Assembly: GCF_001039355.2 (NCBI RefSeq)
Contig: NW_019776174.1
Location: 31,098-95,097 of the forward strand
Source: Lingula anatina
Taxonomy: Eukaryota; Brachiopoda; Lingulata; Lingulida; Lingulidae
Length of the DNA stretch: 64,000 bases
Direction: 5' to 3'
Notes under the pieces: generated by a model
What the model was told of the DNA's origin: nothing
Databases searched by the model: none
Seen by the model: only the letters and a program-made list of their open reading frames with translations
In this document: piece after piece, positions 29,348 to 42,902 of the stretch
Numbering within the stretch: position 1 is the first letter of the stretch
Layout: each line of letters begins with the position of its first letter
Made by a program: the position numbers and the translations under genes

Positions 29348-32300
29348 CAGTCTGAAATATGTATTTTCTATTATTAGTAACCAGGCCGTTATAAGTAAAT
29401 CTGATGTACTTGAGTTGAAATTCAACCTGCTTCAGGCGACCTCTTTGCAGTAGGCTATTTACTGTAAATGATGTTGTTTAGTTCATTCAAGTGTAAGTTG
29501 TGCTTGTGCAGTGTGAACGCAGGCTTATTGTACATTGTGCAAGTAATGTGGGTCTAGAGTTCATACTGGCACACATATATATATTAGGAGCAATACCATT
29601 CAGAACCAGTTCAGTTGGTTTGACTGGAATTTTACTGTGACATACATTTATTCAGGACACCAAGTCTAAGACCACGCAGGCAGTCTGAGAGATGGAAAAT
29701 GGCTAAGAGCAGAGGAGGTCCTACAATTTTAGGGAAACGTATTTGAAGGAGACTTGGTTTCATGTGGAATGATTATGAAGGGAGATTGATTAGCGATAAC
29801 ATGGAGACAACATCAGTGTTACTGTTTGGTACCAAACATTTCAAAGGACATTAAACAATTTTTTTTTAATCTTAAGGATGGTATGATAATTTTCATTGCG
29901 AATGCAAAACAATTGTTTTCTCAGGGAGTTTTCTCCAGTAAGACTGCAATTTTCTTGAGTTGTTAAAAGTTAAGTGATTCTGAAATCAAGGTATGTTTTT
30001 GTGAAAACGGACAAAAGATTCCTTAAGAATAGAGGCTGCTGTATGTTAATAGGAAGAATGACAGGGCATGACTCGCAAGTGCAGTGACAGATATTTCTGA
30101 TTAAGAAATAAAGGTTGCATTACAAGACGTCATGGATTTTTGAAAAAGGGATGATACTTGGTGGCCACAAGTACCAGGAGGTACAATGTGTACAACAATT
30201 TGATATGTAGAATTAAGGAAAATCTTAAAGGTAAAAGACCAAGACACAGAAAAAAATACATGATGATCACATGGAGATCTCATGGAGAAAATAAGTCTGT
30301 TTTCAAGAGGACAAGGATAAATTGGAAGTTCATGTAGGTATAATTTATGACCAGGCATGTCAGTTTTAGTGTCTGAGGGGCAGTGGTGCCTATTTGAAAT
30401 CCATTCTTCTGCACAAGGAAAGTCACAGTGCTTCATAAGTCTTGGAGCCTATATAATAGGTGCCTGCTTTGTATGGTGACACGAGTGGACTTAATCGACA
30501 GTCTTAAGTTGCCCTTGTCTAAACAATGCTAGTTGCATGCCATACTCCCAGTGAGTCTAGTGCTAGGTTATATCATAAGACAGGCTCATTTTTAAATTGG
30601 GGAAAAAAAACAACAAAAGTCTGTTTGTTTTTTTCCCAAGGTCATAATGTAAAAGTTGTTGATTTGCATACTAGTTTATCATGAAATCAGAGGAGATACA
30701 GGGTTCTGATACAGGAAAAGAGCAAATCATCCAAAGTTGCCAATTTTGTTAAAAAGTTGGTGTCATAGTAGAATATTTCTAATTTATAGCTGCGAGTGGC
30801 AGAAGATGTAATAACCGAATGCCAGTGACAAACTAATCAGAGTTTTGTTGGGGTGTAGCTTGGGTGAATATCTTACATGACCCTGCTTATCTCAGAATCT
30901 CAGATTTGGAGCTGAGATACCAGAAGTGCCCACTTTCACACTATTACTTTTTACACCTGCAGTTTTGTGTCAGAAGGCGGGGTTACCTTTTATTTCACTC
31001 AATTACCATGCAGCTCTGCAGTGACACTTGTAAAGGGAAGATGTCACTTAACAAGATGTCTATTGATTTGCATGCATGCTGGTATTGTTGGGGGTTGAGG
31101 CACAATGCGTGATTAGATGACATTAGTTTTGATATAAGTGGAACAATTCATTAATGCAGGCACAATAGTTGAATTGTTGTTGCCTGAGATATGGGGTCCT
31201 CTGCATGTGTCTTTGTCATTCTGTCAGTTTTTTAAAAAATATCTGGAGAAATAGAGTTACGAGGAAGAATTAGGTTTGTGTGAAATCTTGGGGAATTTTG
31301 TCCAAGTGTGGAGTCCCTTTGTTAAATTGTGACAACAAGTATTTTCTTTGTAGGAAGGAGACATATTAACTGGAGTTTCGGTCTTTTTTCTGGGTGTGTG
31401 TTAGAACTCTGGAGTAAACAGAGGAGAGTGTTACTAGCATACCACCAGGAGCTTCATTCATTGATGAGATGCAAATTTTGCATGTTCTTTATTTGAGCCT
31501 GTAATGAACTGGCACTTAAGCTAATGGAAATTCAATACTGTTACACTGAAAAAATGTCTGGAATTCGGAAAATATGAATTTCAAATTGGGACAATTGTAG
31601 ACAGTGAAATCAATCTTCCTCTTTGTCACTTTCTGTGTCAAAGACCGATGCAAGGAAGAAGTCAATACAGTAGAATACAACACCGAGAAATACAGTATGT
31701 GAAGAATTATTAGTAGTCTGGTTACCAAGGATACTTATACCTATTTGCTTTGGCAGTGGAAATTTTGTGCAGGCCACGAGCACATCTCTACCTGCTGCTC
31801 ATAGAAATTACTGAAAATACAGTTAAAAACTTTTAAGGCAACTTTTTTACTCGAGGTCGTAGAATCGTGGGCAGTTTCATTACCATTGTATAAATTTGCT
31901 TTATCAGCGTGTCAAGCCTGCTTCGTGTGATTCATAGTCTTAAATCTTTAAACTGCCAGCATCAGGAGACCTTTCTTCCATTTGGAACTGCATAAGATGA
32001 ACTAAAGGCCACTTGCCTACATGTAGGTGCTGTACAATGACAATCTATATACTGTTTCTCATTGGTCAGCATTAAAAGGGTGTCCATTACCTTAGCCAGC
32101 GTCACACCTGTGGGGTGCTAATAGACTTATTAAGGCGCTGGGAGACTGAATTAAGTGACACTCAAAGTTGCAATCATTTCTATAAGGGATGAATTAACAA
32201 TTGTAAGCAGGCAGGCCAGAACTCAAGGAGCCATTGTTAATGTAAACAGTATCACTGATGTGTGCATGATATCTCATGTGGCATAAGTGACCTAAACATT

Positions 32301-33297
32301 GGATTTTATATGCTCAGATGGAGCTTGCTGATCCAAATATCGTCAGCAGTTACTGTTTTGTTTGTGTTTTTTCATAGCGAAAAGAGTGCCGGGAACAAAT
32401 CATAGGTGAGAAAAATAAGAACTTTTTGGCAATATTGGACAAACAGTGACATTATAGAACAGCTCCATCATAATTGGAATGCTATGCACACTGAAAACAG
32501 TGACAGTATTAGAAAGTTACTATTGCAGCAGCAGCAGTGTTCTTAGGTTTACAACAACAGAAACAGTACAAAGTAGAGGAAGCAAGATTACTGAATGCAG
32601 TACTATTGTTTAATTGTGTGCATTAACAGTATCACAACAGTGCATCAATAACAACATTGCTCATGAACGTCACTGAACTTTTCCAGAGGAAAGGAACATA
32701 TCACACTTCACAATAGCAGTTTGATAAAAAGACAATTTTATGGTTCACTGTGAATGCTTTCTGCTCTTAGCACCAATTATTACACGCAGAGAGAGATGAA
32801 AGCATTTATTCTAAGCATATAAAGATGAAGAGGAATCTTTACAAATTCTGTATATTCATGTAGTGGAATTTTTCATTCATTCTTTGGAAGGATGTCAAGG
32901 CTCTAGAGAGGACTACATAAGGGGCATAGTGGATTGCACTCGACAGTGAAGGTTGCTATATAGCAGACTCTTTTAAAAAGGAGACGTATTACCTTGTTTT
33001 ATTTTCAGTGAAGGACTTTGAAAAATGGTGCCATTTTGATGTCTGAAAGTAAAATACTAGTATACCTCATAGGATAATTATTTGTAACTTCAGTTCACAC
33101 TCCAAAGGATACTATTTAGTCGAGGATTCTTTTTATCGGTGTTTTTATGATATGATATGATTGAGATAGAGAAAGTGACACAAAGCAGTATTGGCATTAT
33201 TGGGCAGGTACTTTTAGAAATCTAAAGCTTCAGATACTTGTTGGTATGATTACTGCTGTTACAACAGTGATTTGACATAAAAAAACACTACATCAAC
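29348..33297. other. Non-coding stretch in NOSTRIN intron 1
   Basis: AT-rich sequence. The only notable item is a 28-nt open segment at 32378-32405 between a strong TTTTTTCATAG acceptor and a GTGAGA donor, which could be a microexon (RKECREQII). Confidence 0.45.
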
Positions 33298-33453
33298 ATG
33301 ACTATGAGATTAAAGAACAAATTGACCTTACGGCGGTCATCTTCCAAGAGTTTGGCCAGCCTCCACAAGGCTCTGGCCAGTTCCCAGTCCAGTCTTGACA
33401 ACAACCTGACCAGTTCACCTGGAGCCAACAGCAGCGTGTTCACATATGTACAG
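33298..33453 (+). CDS. Candidate alternative first exon upstream of NOSTRIN
   Basis: ATG followed by 52 open codons ending at a perfect CAG/GTGAGC donor in phase 0. The peptide is basic and Ser/Leu-rich (LRRSSSKSLASLHKALASSQ) with a disordered look and ends SSVFTYVQ. GC content and codon use are clearly higher than in the surrounding intron. It does not join in frame to the exon at 36551, so it is best read as its own 5' exon. A TG microsatellite begins about 15 nt after the donor. Whether it belongs to NOSTRIN or to another gene is inferred only from strand and order. Confidence 0.55.
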
Positions 33454-33466
33454 GTGAGCCTCCCCA

Positions 33467-33469
<3 letters not shown>

Positions 33470-33499
<30 letters not shown>
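33470..33499. repeat. (GT)n microsatellite just after a donor site
   Basis: GT repeats followed by GA-rich sequence. Confidence 0.95.
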
Positions 33500-33508
<9 letters not shown>

Positions 33509-33906
33509 AAGCGAGAGCGAGATGGATTTGGGTCTAGTATAGTATGGGCAAGAGAGAGAGAGGTAGAGAAAGAGGTAATGGCTTCTTGTAAAGAACTGTG
33601 CTAACAAAAAATATCATGCCACGTTTATCTTAGAATCATCATGGCACAGGTTAAATGGAATTTTGTATCAATGTAAGTACCTTAATTACTATTATTACAA
33701 TACAATGGGGTAAGTTGGGGCTAGGAAACCTAAGACTGGGCAATTGCATCAAAGATCGGATTCTTCATGAACTTCAAAGTCTTTGTATGCATGCCTACAC
33801 ATAGTTTTAGCAGAGTGGGCGGTGTAGTATTATTTTACAGTTCAGAACCAAAGCAATCCTTGCTAAATGGAGACTGTGATGGATGTCTTGTTGAGTAGCA
33901 GATATA

Positions 33907-34172
33907 GATCCTATTCCCGTAGACACCATTTGTCTACATAGATCGCTCCAACACTGCGGGGACTCTTGCTGAGTGTAATCAGTTTTACTGAATGACACAC
34001 TTCCTCTTGTTTGCAACGTACTTGTATAATCACCAGCTTTCCTGTATTCTACTTGTAAGAAAAAAAAATGCCAAGAGACGGTGTGTTAATCTGTTAATCT
34101 GATTGCATTCAGCGAGAATCCCCACAGAGTTGGATTGATCTATGTAGAACTGTAACTGCATTGGGAAGTGAG
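33907..34172. mobile_element. Fold-back MITE-like element, copy 5
   Basis: Closest to copy 4: left end CCTATTCCCGTAGACACC, internal TGAGTGTAATCAGTTTTACT and GATTGCATTCAGCGAG, right end TGCATTGGGAAGTGAG. Confidence 0.65.
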
Positions 34173-34345
34173 CCAATATAGACACCCTGAACTTAAGGGA
34201 TTACTGATTTATGTTATCATGATTTAATCCATTTCACGGCATGTGCAGAGGCGTAGAGATCAGCAGCGGATTAGTAGGCTCTGCTTTTATGTGGGTCGGC
34301 CATATTTGATCCAGGGATCTGTTAGTCCACAGATCAACTTGTTCC

Positions 34346-34420
34346 GAATTCCCTCTTAATTTGACTTAGATGAGGTTGAAATGAATTCCCTCTTAATTTG
34401 ACTTAGATGAGGTTGAAATG
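34346..34420. repeat. Exact 37-bp tandem duplication
   Basis: Two head-to-tail copies starting GAATTCCCTCTTAATTTGAC at 34346 and 34383. Confidence 0.9.
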
Positions 34421-36527
34421 AGTATGTCTTCCTCTTTCACAACACTTAACCTGCATTTGGATTAACTTAACTTAAAAAAAAACAATAAAGGGGACATTAT
34501 GGTTTGTTAAAAGGTGGTTTACCTTAAAGTCATGTAATAAGGGTATCAGTTTCTGAATAAAGGCAATTGTACAAAATCTTAATATAATTCATGATAAATT
34601 ATTGCTTTTGTTTAGGAATGAAGTTTGAAATTCAAATCTCTGCCCCTTTTTTTCTGTCTGTTTATAACTGCTTGTAACTGCTTTGGTTATATACCACACG
34701 AGCAAAGGTAAAAATCTGGTCAGCTTTTATGAATGGTTTTATTGCAAAAAAATTGTAGTTTTGTCAACTGAAAATATATTGGGAAATTAAATGAATCTTT
34801 GGTTTCATTTGATAATTAAAAAAGAAAGAACTTGATGTCAATCCTTAGCAACTTCTGAAAGCATTTATGTATGCATACATTCAAGTAACTATGTTGGGTT
34901 GAAATATTTATATGCATATGTAATGAAGTACAAATATAATGAAAAATGTTTATATAATTATCAAAGTTGAGAAAAGGAGATTATATAGTTGACAGCAAAT
35001 GTTTCGCTTGAGCTGGCCCACGAGCATTTGTCCAGAATTATAAAGCAGTGTCCAAAATGAAGTTAAACAATTTGCATAGTTTCAAGCAAATAGCTTAAGC
35101 TGCCCAGGGACTTACAAGACTGACAGAACTATAAATACCTATTCATTAATAAGTTACCGATATTTCATCAGGCCTTGAATGGGAACCTTTAATTTGTTGT
35201 CTTGGAAAATGCTTAAGTCTACCTCAAATTCTACATGATTTATGAATTAATTATCATTTTGGCTCAGAAGTATGTTGGAGTGAACGTCTTTGACATTCCA
35301 TCTATCATTCATACAATAATGCAGTAAGGAGAGGAAAGATAAACTTGCCACCACTTTTTCTTTTTATTAAGGAAAAAACTGCGCCTTGTTTTTTTTTTTC
35401 CTTTCATCTTTAAAAAAATAATAATCTTCCAAGGTAAAAATGAACTTTTAAGTACAATAAAGTGTATGAGCCCTATCACTTTTCTTTCCACCACTTTATC
35501 TTTTTATTGAGGAAAAAGCTGACTCTTTTTTTTTTTTCAAAAAAAAAAAAAAAACAATTAACAGAATATTTTGGTGCAAAAGCCCAAACATTAATTATAT
35601 ATTCATCCAAGGCATAAAGGAGTTATGCATGCATTAATGCATTTCCGCTCCACTTTTCTTGACTGACATGTTTTCATTTTGAATGGAAAATGAAGTGTCT
35701 GAGTCCATGTTTGTGGAATATTTCTCAATTTTCATCGAGTTTAGTACATTAATCACAGAAACATATCTTGATATAGTTTATTTAATTATATTATATATTC
35801 TTATTACAATCTTCTTTGTAATCCGACTTCTTTTTATTACCAGCACTGGTGTTTGCATGTACTCTGACATGTGCTATTTCTCTGAGAATTCCAACTTCTT
35901 TTCAATATCAACTTAACTAGGAAAACGGGTGTTTGAGGTGAGAAAGAATTACCTGTTTGGAGACAATTATTGACATAATTATTTTCCAATTCGATGGTTG
36001 CTGAAGTGATCACACACACCATCTCAAATATCTGGGGATTTGAGATTTGATTAATGAAAAGGTTTTTGGTGTGTTTATTAGCTAGGATTAATACTGGCAG
36101 TGACATGCCCTTTGATATAATATCTAGATCAGTTCCTTCAGATTTTTGAAAATTGGTTTTATATGGCACTGTTCTTGATGTGTAATTTTGGACATAAGAT
36201 TTTTTTGCTTTCTATGCTGTTTTTTCCCCTGTCGTTAAATCTTTCTATTTCATTTTTTTTTTATAAAAAAAGGATAAAAGCATTAAACTTGCATAATAAT
36301 AATTTAAATAAGTAAATACTTCTAATTTTAGTAAGGAACACTACCACTATCTATCAATTGAAAGATTACTAGTAATCAACATTTTCTTTATTGCATAAAA
36401 ACATCACCCAGAATATGATATGAAAATCATACTGCAAAGTTACAGAATTAAACAGTTAAAGTTTATGGTGAGATAAAGAGAGACCATTTTAAAAAGTGTA
36501 TGTGATGTCTATTTTGGTACTCTTTAA
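34421..36527. other. Non-coding stretch
   Basis: AT-rich. Contains a diverged 141-bp duplication (CCACCACTTT...TTTTTATT blocks at about 35349 and 35489). No gene recognised. Confidence 0.5.
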
Positions 36528-36550
36528 ATGAGTTTGAACTCGATAACTAG

Positions 36551-36668
36551 GGTGTGTACTATTCCATTGAAGATGAACAGCAGAGATGGTTGTGAAAGTT
36601 TTGGCAGTCTACCTGATTTAATGGACAAGATGTCATTGACACTGGTAGCACTTCCACTTGCAAAAAAG
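36551..36668 (+). CDS. Candidate 5' exon, plus strand
   Basis: After a TAG acceptor (or from an ATG at 36528 or 36573) an open frame reads MNSRDGCESFGSLPDLMDKM and ends ALPLAKK before GTTTTC. It joins in phase 0 to the exon at 36873. The donor is weak. It may be an alternative N-terminal exon of the gene downstream. No known domain. Confidence 0.4.
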
Positions 36669-36872
36669 GTTTTCATCTGTATCTGCTTATGTATTAATTA
36701 TCTGTTTTACATGTACTAGAATATCTTAAATTTACTTAATAAGATGATTTTCTGTTTTATTAAGGACAATTTGTCTTTTAGTCAGTAGTTGCTTATAGTT
36801 AGAATTTGTAAGTAGGCAAGATTATATGATATCCATTCATTTCTTAACTTCATTAACTTTTTAAATGACCAG

Positions 36873-37046
36873 TGCCCAACAGACTGCCATATACTTGATG
36901 AAACAGGTCCCCAAATCTGTATACAAGGTTTTGGGTTGGATTGTCTTGATGAAGCAGATCTGTCACTAGAGGGCGTTAGTTACAAGCTGTCTGCAGATGA
37001 ACTAATACTAATGCACCATGAATATAGAGTGGACAGATTGCAGCAG
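36873..37046 (+). CDS. Candidate exon, plus strand, acidic 58-residue segment
   Basis: A clean open exon of 174 nt between a GACCAG acceptor and a CAG/GTACAT donor, phase 0 at both ends. It reads CPTDCHILDETGPQICIQGF and continues GLDCLDEADLSLEG to a RVDRLQQ end. Acidic, with four Cys. No recognised domain. It has coding-like composition in an AT-rich region and could extend the N-terminus of the NOSTRIN gene or belong to an unannotated gene. Confidence 0.5.
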
Positions 37047-38530
37047 GTACATAGATAGGGGACAGATAGTGAAAGGACAGGTGTTGTGACCAGTGGTCAA
37101 ATACAGTAGATTTGTGGACATGTACTGACCATTAACTGGTCTGAAGTTGGTCGCAGAGCATGGATTTTAATGGTTTGCTGATTAAGTTTTATTTTTTGAC
37201 TGTTAATTGTTGGCTGGGACATTTTTTTTTTTTTTTTTGAAAGACTTAATCTTCTGTGGGATATTTTGCTTGTAACGGAAATGAAAGTGTAACAAGGATC
37301 TACATAATTGTGGCTTTATATGATTTCTTATTCAAGCATTAATCATTGCATCTAGAAGAAAGTCAAGGATCAGATTGAACATATTTTATCATACAAGAAG
37401 ATAGCTAATACAGGTGGATATTTTTTTTTTCGTCACAAAAGTGAATGAAAAAAAAAATCTTTTAGACAATGTGCTTTTGACTTATTAACTTAATTGCAAA
37501 CTTATTGGAAAAAACCTTCAAGAAAAGAGTGTGAACATTTCCTCTTAAGAAACAAACACCAAAAACCATTTCCGACACTGGAGTTTTTCCAGGCTTTTAG
37601 GTTGCGCAATTACCTCTCATAGGACTGTTGAGAAGTACTTCAAAACGATACAAATATTATTCCATCAGTGTTAACAGATTTAACAGACTTTCAATGACAC
37701 ATATTTCTGAAATCTCCAGAACATCTGGCAGTGGACTTACATGTAGGATCACAAACGTTGACCACAGGAACTATCAGGGAGATGATAACATCTTTGTTTT
37801 TTCTACAGAGCCTATATTAATGATAATACCTCGTGTGTTATGATTGAGCGTCAGCCAGGTGTTCACATAGCACCAGGGTACTAGAGTGAGGTCTTGCCAA
37901 ATAGTTCACCTTCCAAATAATGTGGAGGCAGCTAATATAATAATATTACATGTAGAGAGAAAGGGAGAGAGAGACAGAATATTTGGAGGGTGTATGAAAA
38001 TGCAAATTGTTTCCAAATGAAGAAAAGGAAATGAAGAGCTACTGGATGCTTGGTAGTTTTTGATATGGATTTGTAGATTTTTCTTAACACAGAAGACTGA
38101 GAAGACGTAAATTTTAGAGGCAAACATTTGCCATCCCTGTGGAGTCGCTCAGGATCAGTGAATAGTGAATAAATAGCAAAGCAGAGTACTTGGAGCCTAA
38201 GGTTATTTGGATTCTGCGTCATCTCTTGGGAAATTCTTGGAAATTATATCAGTTTTCATTGTTTGCAGCATGAATTGATGAAGTGAAGATAAGAAAAAAT
38301 TGACAGGATTAAGAAAATTTCACTTTGCACAAGCTGGGGGTGAATGTCTGATGTGGCAAAATGTTGTAGTGTAGTTTTCATCGAGGAACAGAGCAGAAAT
38401 TTCAATCTTCTTACTTCACTGTTTTATGATGGCAAGGGCTCTCAGAAATAGCCAATAATAAAGGACTGGAGTTGAATATTTCATGTCTTCAGAAAGATAC
38501 TTGGAAAACTGCATCTCTATGAACAAGGAA
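37047..38530. other. Non-coding stretch
   Basis: No credible exon on either strand; AT-rich with homopolymer T and A runs. Confidence 0.5.
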
Positions 38531-38650
38531 CAATGGCGCTATTTTCCAGCCACCTTTAATAATTACGTCATTTCCAGCTGTGCCTCATTCGTACATAAAC
38601 GCAGTTCGCGATCTACGTATGCATAACGGGTCGTCTGGGTGACTCCCTAC
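38531..38650. promoter_or_regulatory. CpG-containing, CRE-bearing segment
   Basis: A short GC- and CpG-rich patch in AT-rich DNA with a TTACGTCATTT (CRE-like) site and several CG dinucleotides, about 1 kb upstream of the candidate first exon at 39634. It could be an alternative promoter or enhancer. Confidence 0.3.
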
Positions 38651-39633
38651 CGCCACTATGTCAATGACCTAATTATCAAACATAGCAAAAAATGTCTCTT
38701 TTCATTCATTTTTCTACTTATTTGCATAAGGAATAAATATTAGTATATGTCTCAGATGATCGTTTTTTTTTATTAGAAAGGAAATCAATCTGCCAGAGGA
38801 ATATATACCACTCCCGGAGGACATCAGGACTAGTACATCCTTATGAACTTCTGGTTCATATCAAAGATAACTATGATATATGGGTCTCCAGATGCCTGCC
38901 ATGCAGTATAGATGAACTAGGTTTGCCTGAGTGAGGATTTATATCATTAAAGACTCATTTTAGTGAATGAAAACTAGCCCTTCTCTTCTTACATCACCAC
39001 CCTTGCTATTTGAATGTAAGAGAGGTACAGCGCTTTATGAAGCAAAGTGGAATAAGGGTTTTTATGATGTTGTACAGTGTAGTATGTTTCACCTCATTCA
39101 GGATGACTTCCAACTGAGATAACTTAGCAGCTTCTTAGAGCTCTTTTCACATGCTGAGGGATTTTTTACTTTCTGATTTGTGCATAATTGGGTGTAATTT
39201 TGAATCCTATTCGCTTCTTTCAAGAAGAAAATTGAAACAGCTAGAGAATTTTCTCTCTTTGTCAAAAGCAAAAACAATACAAAGACCTGCATTATTATTA
39301 TTTATTTGTCTGGTATTGTAAGAGCTATTAAAAACCCATTTCAAGTGGATCAAGTTGAAGAGAAAACAGATTACGTTTGGAGTAACAAATGGTACTCAGT
39401 CATGAACATTTGACACACTGGGTACTAGAAGGAAGGAAGAACAGCTTAAGCTCCTCCTCTGCATTTGTCTCTCAGGGTTAATAGGAAAACACAAACAACA
39501 TCTTAGCTGCTTACTCACACGAGATACATATCTGTGAGGAAAAAAAAAAGAAAAGGAAAATAACCTTCATTATAAACATACCTTAGCACTTAGGATCTCC
39601 CTGTCTGGTATATAGATATATGTATCTACAATC

Positions 39634-39711
39634 ATGACTTCGACTATGAAAAGGAGGGAGTCTTTTTTCCAAAGGTTTAACAGTGTGGAGCTTCCCACGG
39701 ATGCACTACAG
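39634..39711 (+). CDS. Candidate alternative first exon upstream of NOSTRIN
   Basis: ATG followed by 26 open codons reading MTSTMKRRESFFQRFNSVEL and ending TDALQ at a perfect CAG/GTAAGG donor in phase 0. The basic start followed by a hydrophobic patch resembles short isoform-specific N-termini. Same strand, order and phase as the exons at 22806, 33298 and 37046. Confidence 0.5.
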
Positions 39712-39955
39712 GTAAGGGTTTGGTCAAGTGTGTGGACAGTTAAACAGGCATAGGTAGAACTCTGTATCAGTTTAATATGAGGACATTTTCTTAGGCTGCT
39801 AACTGGTATATATTGGTTCCAGCATGCAAAGACGTATTGTACAGACAAAGGCATGGAGATGCAATCTCCCAGATGTCTGATGTGTGTCTGTACAAACAGG
39901 TCCTTGAGCATATAGATGAAGACACATTCAAACATATGTTCATGCATACATACAC

Positions 39956-39997
<42 letters not shown>
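39956..39997. repeat. (CA)n microsatellite
   Basis: About 20 CA units. Confidence 0.95.
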
Positions 39998-39999
<2 letters not shown>

Positions 40000-41578
40000 A
40001 CTACCGACGTATTTGTACAACTTAAATAATTATTTTATTCAAATGTATCATCTGTGATGAGTCTTAATTCAGTTGACCGTTTAGAAGGTTCCTACATATG
40101 TGTCACCTAGTGATGTTCCACTGTTTCTTATGTACTCGGATATGATGTGGGCTGTTCAATGTTGTTTTAACATCAGTGGTAATGAGTTAACACACAGCAC
40201 ACACGCACCTGCATCCTCTGCCAGCTGTCTGTCTATATATACTAATGGTACATAATAGTTGCATGTGTTTGCTTGAGTGTATGTGTTTCAAGAGTGTTCT
40301 CATGCATATAAAACATTGCTTTGTAACAGTAAATATGTTTTTCAGTTGTGTGGTGTTATGTGAGTTATTGTTCACGTCTGCGTGTGTTGTGTTTGCACAC
40401 GTCACCTACATGTGTGCCTGTGTTCCTGGCAAGCATAAGGAAGATAAAAGCAGATGGGTGCATGTGATTCTGTAAACATAATTTTTCTTTTATTTGGAGG
40501 GTGAACAAAAATTAGCCACAAATGATGGAGTGTTTTAGTATCATAAACAGATAAATATCATGGTTGTCTAATATAAAATATAAGGATAGATTTTGAAGCA
40601 AATTTCCCACATTATAGTACACCCTGATGGTCTATTAGTGGTTGATGGAGACCCACACTGCAGTTCTCTTGTTGAGTTGTATCATATATATTGTGGACTG
40701 AGTCACACAGCAGGGCAGGATAAACCACTGGTGACAGTCACAATATATCATAATGGGTGTCTGGGTTACTTCATAGGGCAACACAGAGACCAGTAGACAG
40801 GAGTGATAGAACTTTGGGACTTCAGAGAATTTAAACAGTCACTTCAGTATGTTTTGGTATATGTGCATGTGTGTGTGTGTACATGCATGACAGTGTGTGT
40901 GAGTGTATGTGTAAGAGACAAAGAGAGAGAGAGAGATTATCTCATCTTGCTCATTAAGGGTGTAATGTCCCCTTAATTGCACTTGTCAAGCAGGTAATTA
41001 GTAACCAGATAATGTCCTTTTGCCAAGGTACTAGTATATTAATAGAAGCATGGGGTAAGGCACTCCTAGACAGGTGACAGTGTGTATCGTCTTCTGGTGT
41101 AGGAGTACTTCTGAAGCACTGTGAGTCAGTTGTTACATCTTATATATCTAATATATCTGAAGGTGAACTGTGGGTGGACAATCTTGATACCAGACTACCG
41201 GTGTAGTGTTTCAAATATTGCTGATCTTTTTTTCATTCAGTTATTTAGCATTAATAATAATAATAATAATTACCTGATCCCTACTGGTGAATCAAATTTT
41301 AGAGAAAATTGTATATCTAACTAAAAAATTCTGAGTTGATTTCAGAACCATGTGCAGCATTTGCTAATGAAATTTTCAAGAATTCAAATCAAAGTCGTCT
41401 TTGTAGAGATTTGTTTATTCAAACATTCAGAAATTGGCACAAGAAATGACCATATTTACTGGTGCCCCAATATACATTACCTCAGCTGCAGCAAGATGGT
41501 ATCTTCAGTAATTATAGGGGGCAGTCTTGTACACAACTGGTCCAGATTGCAGATAGGTGGCTGGGCGTTTTCAGGGTG

Positions 41579-41618
<40 letters not shown>

Positions 41619-42866
41619 AGTAATTTTCTTTTATTTGTTAGTATTTCCTGGGTGAGCTATGTGTTTTAGTGTCAGTGGGTAACTGGTGTCTTTTTAAAAC
41701 TTCAAAATTTTAAAGGTTCTGAATTGGAAAAAAAGTTCTTTCGGCAAACCTTTGGCAAAGTTTTCTTAGAAATGTAAAAAGTTAACAGAAGTCAAAATTG
41801 TTATGCAACTTTGCACAAGATGCCTTATGTAATTAAAAAGGGGAATTTTATACTTGCATATTATATATTTGAAACAAAATATTGAAAAATAAGAGCATGA
41901 AGTGATTAACTTTTTAATGATATTAGGACCAAATTTTTTATAGAACAAACTATATTAGAGCAGCAAGTTATGAAATACTTTTTAAAAAGAAAGAGTGCTT
42001 TGTGCAGCTGTGTTTTTAGTTTTCAGTTGTAATTGTCAGTGTCCATTAATAACATATGTGATGGTCATCTGGTCTGAGACGGACAGGTCAAGTAATTATG
42101 GACCCTGAAAAGGAAGAAAATAAAGTGCATAGCATGTATACATTTGTTATAGACTTTATCTGAAGATAATGAACATAATGATATATATTTATTTTTACCA
42201 GACTGGAAAGTGAATGTTTGTATTAATTACAGTACTTATTATTCAAAAGCAACACACAAAAACAAGAAGTTTTTTTTACCCTTTTTTTTTTTCAAGAATG
42301 GTACATGACATTTGTACATTGTTGGAGAGACTGGGCGTGGTACTAGTATGTGATAAATAATAAACCACTGGGTATAGTGGCCGGCATGAAACTGACCATT
42401 GTGTATTCTTTTTTAACAGTCCACATTGCATGCATTGTCTAATTGGTGTTGAAAAAAATAGGTTGAAGTTTTAAAGTGTTGGCAAACCCAGGGAAATAGA
42501 GCACCTGACTGTAGTGATGGGAAAGGCAAAAAAGAAAAAAAAAATGACACAGATACATTTTCGTGATGAACCGTTTGTGTATAATGATGCTATTGTTCTA
42601 GTCAGCCTGACTTCCACTGGCACAGAGCAGCTTGATCACATGAATGCACATGTATACCAAAGACATGTGTCACATAGACATTAGTTGAAAATGGGTCTTG
42701 TCTCACCAGATTTAGATGCAGGACTAAGATACGCTTTTTAAATTTGAGAGAATCTAAACGTGTAAGGTAATGTTAGGGAAGGATAATATACTAGCGCAAA
42801 AAATGTCTCCTCTTTTCCAAATTTTGTCTTAAAAATTGTAAATGGCAAATGTCTATAATAATAATA

Positions 42867-42902
<36 letters not shown>

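Noticed and set aside
30101-30436. 111-codon minus-strand ORF
   Set aside because: No start context, splice sites or recognisable composition; likely chance.
36873-37046. Treating this exon as part of the F-BAR domain
   Set aside because: Acidic and Cys-bearing with no heptad-like Lys/Glu pattern; it does not align to F-BAR helix 1.
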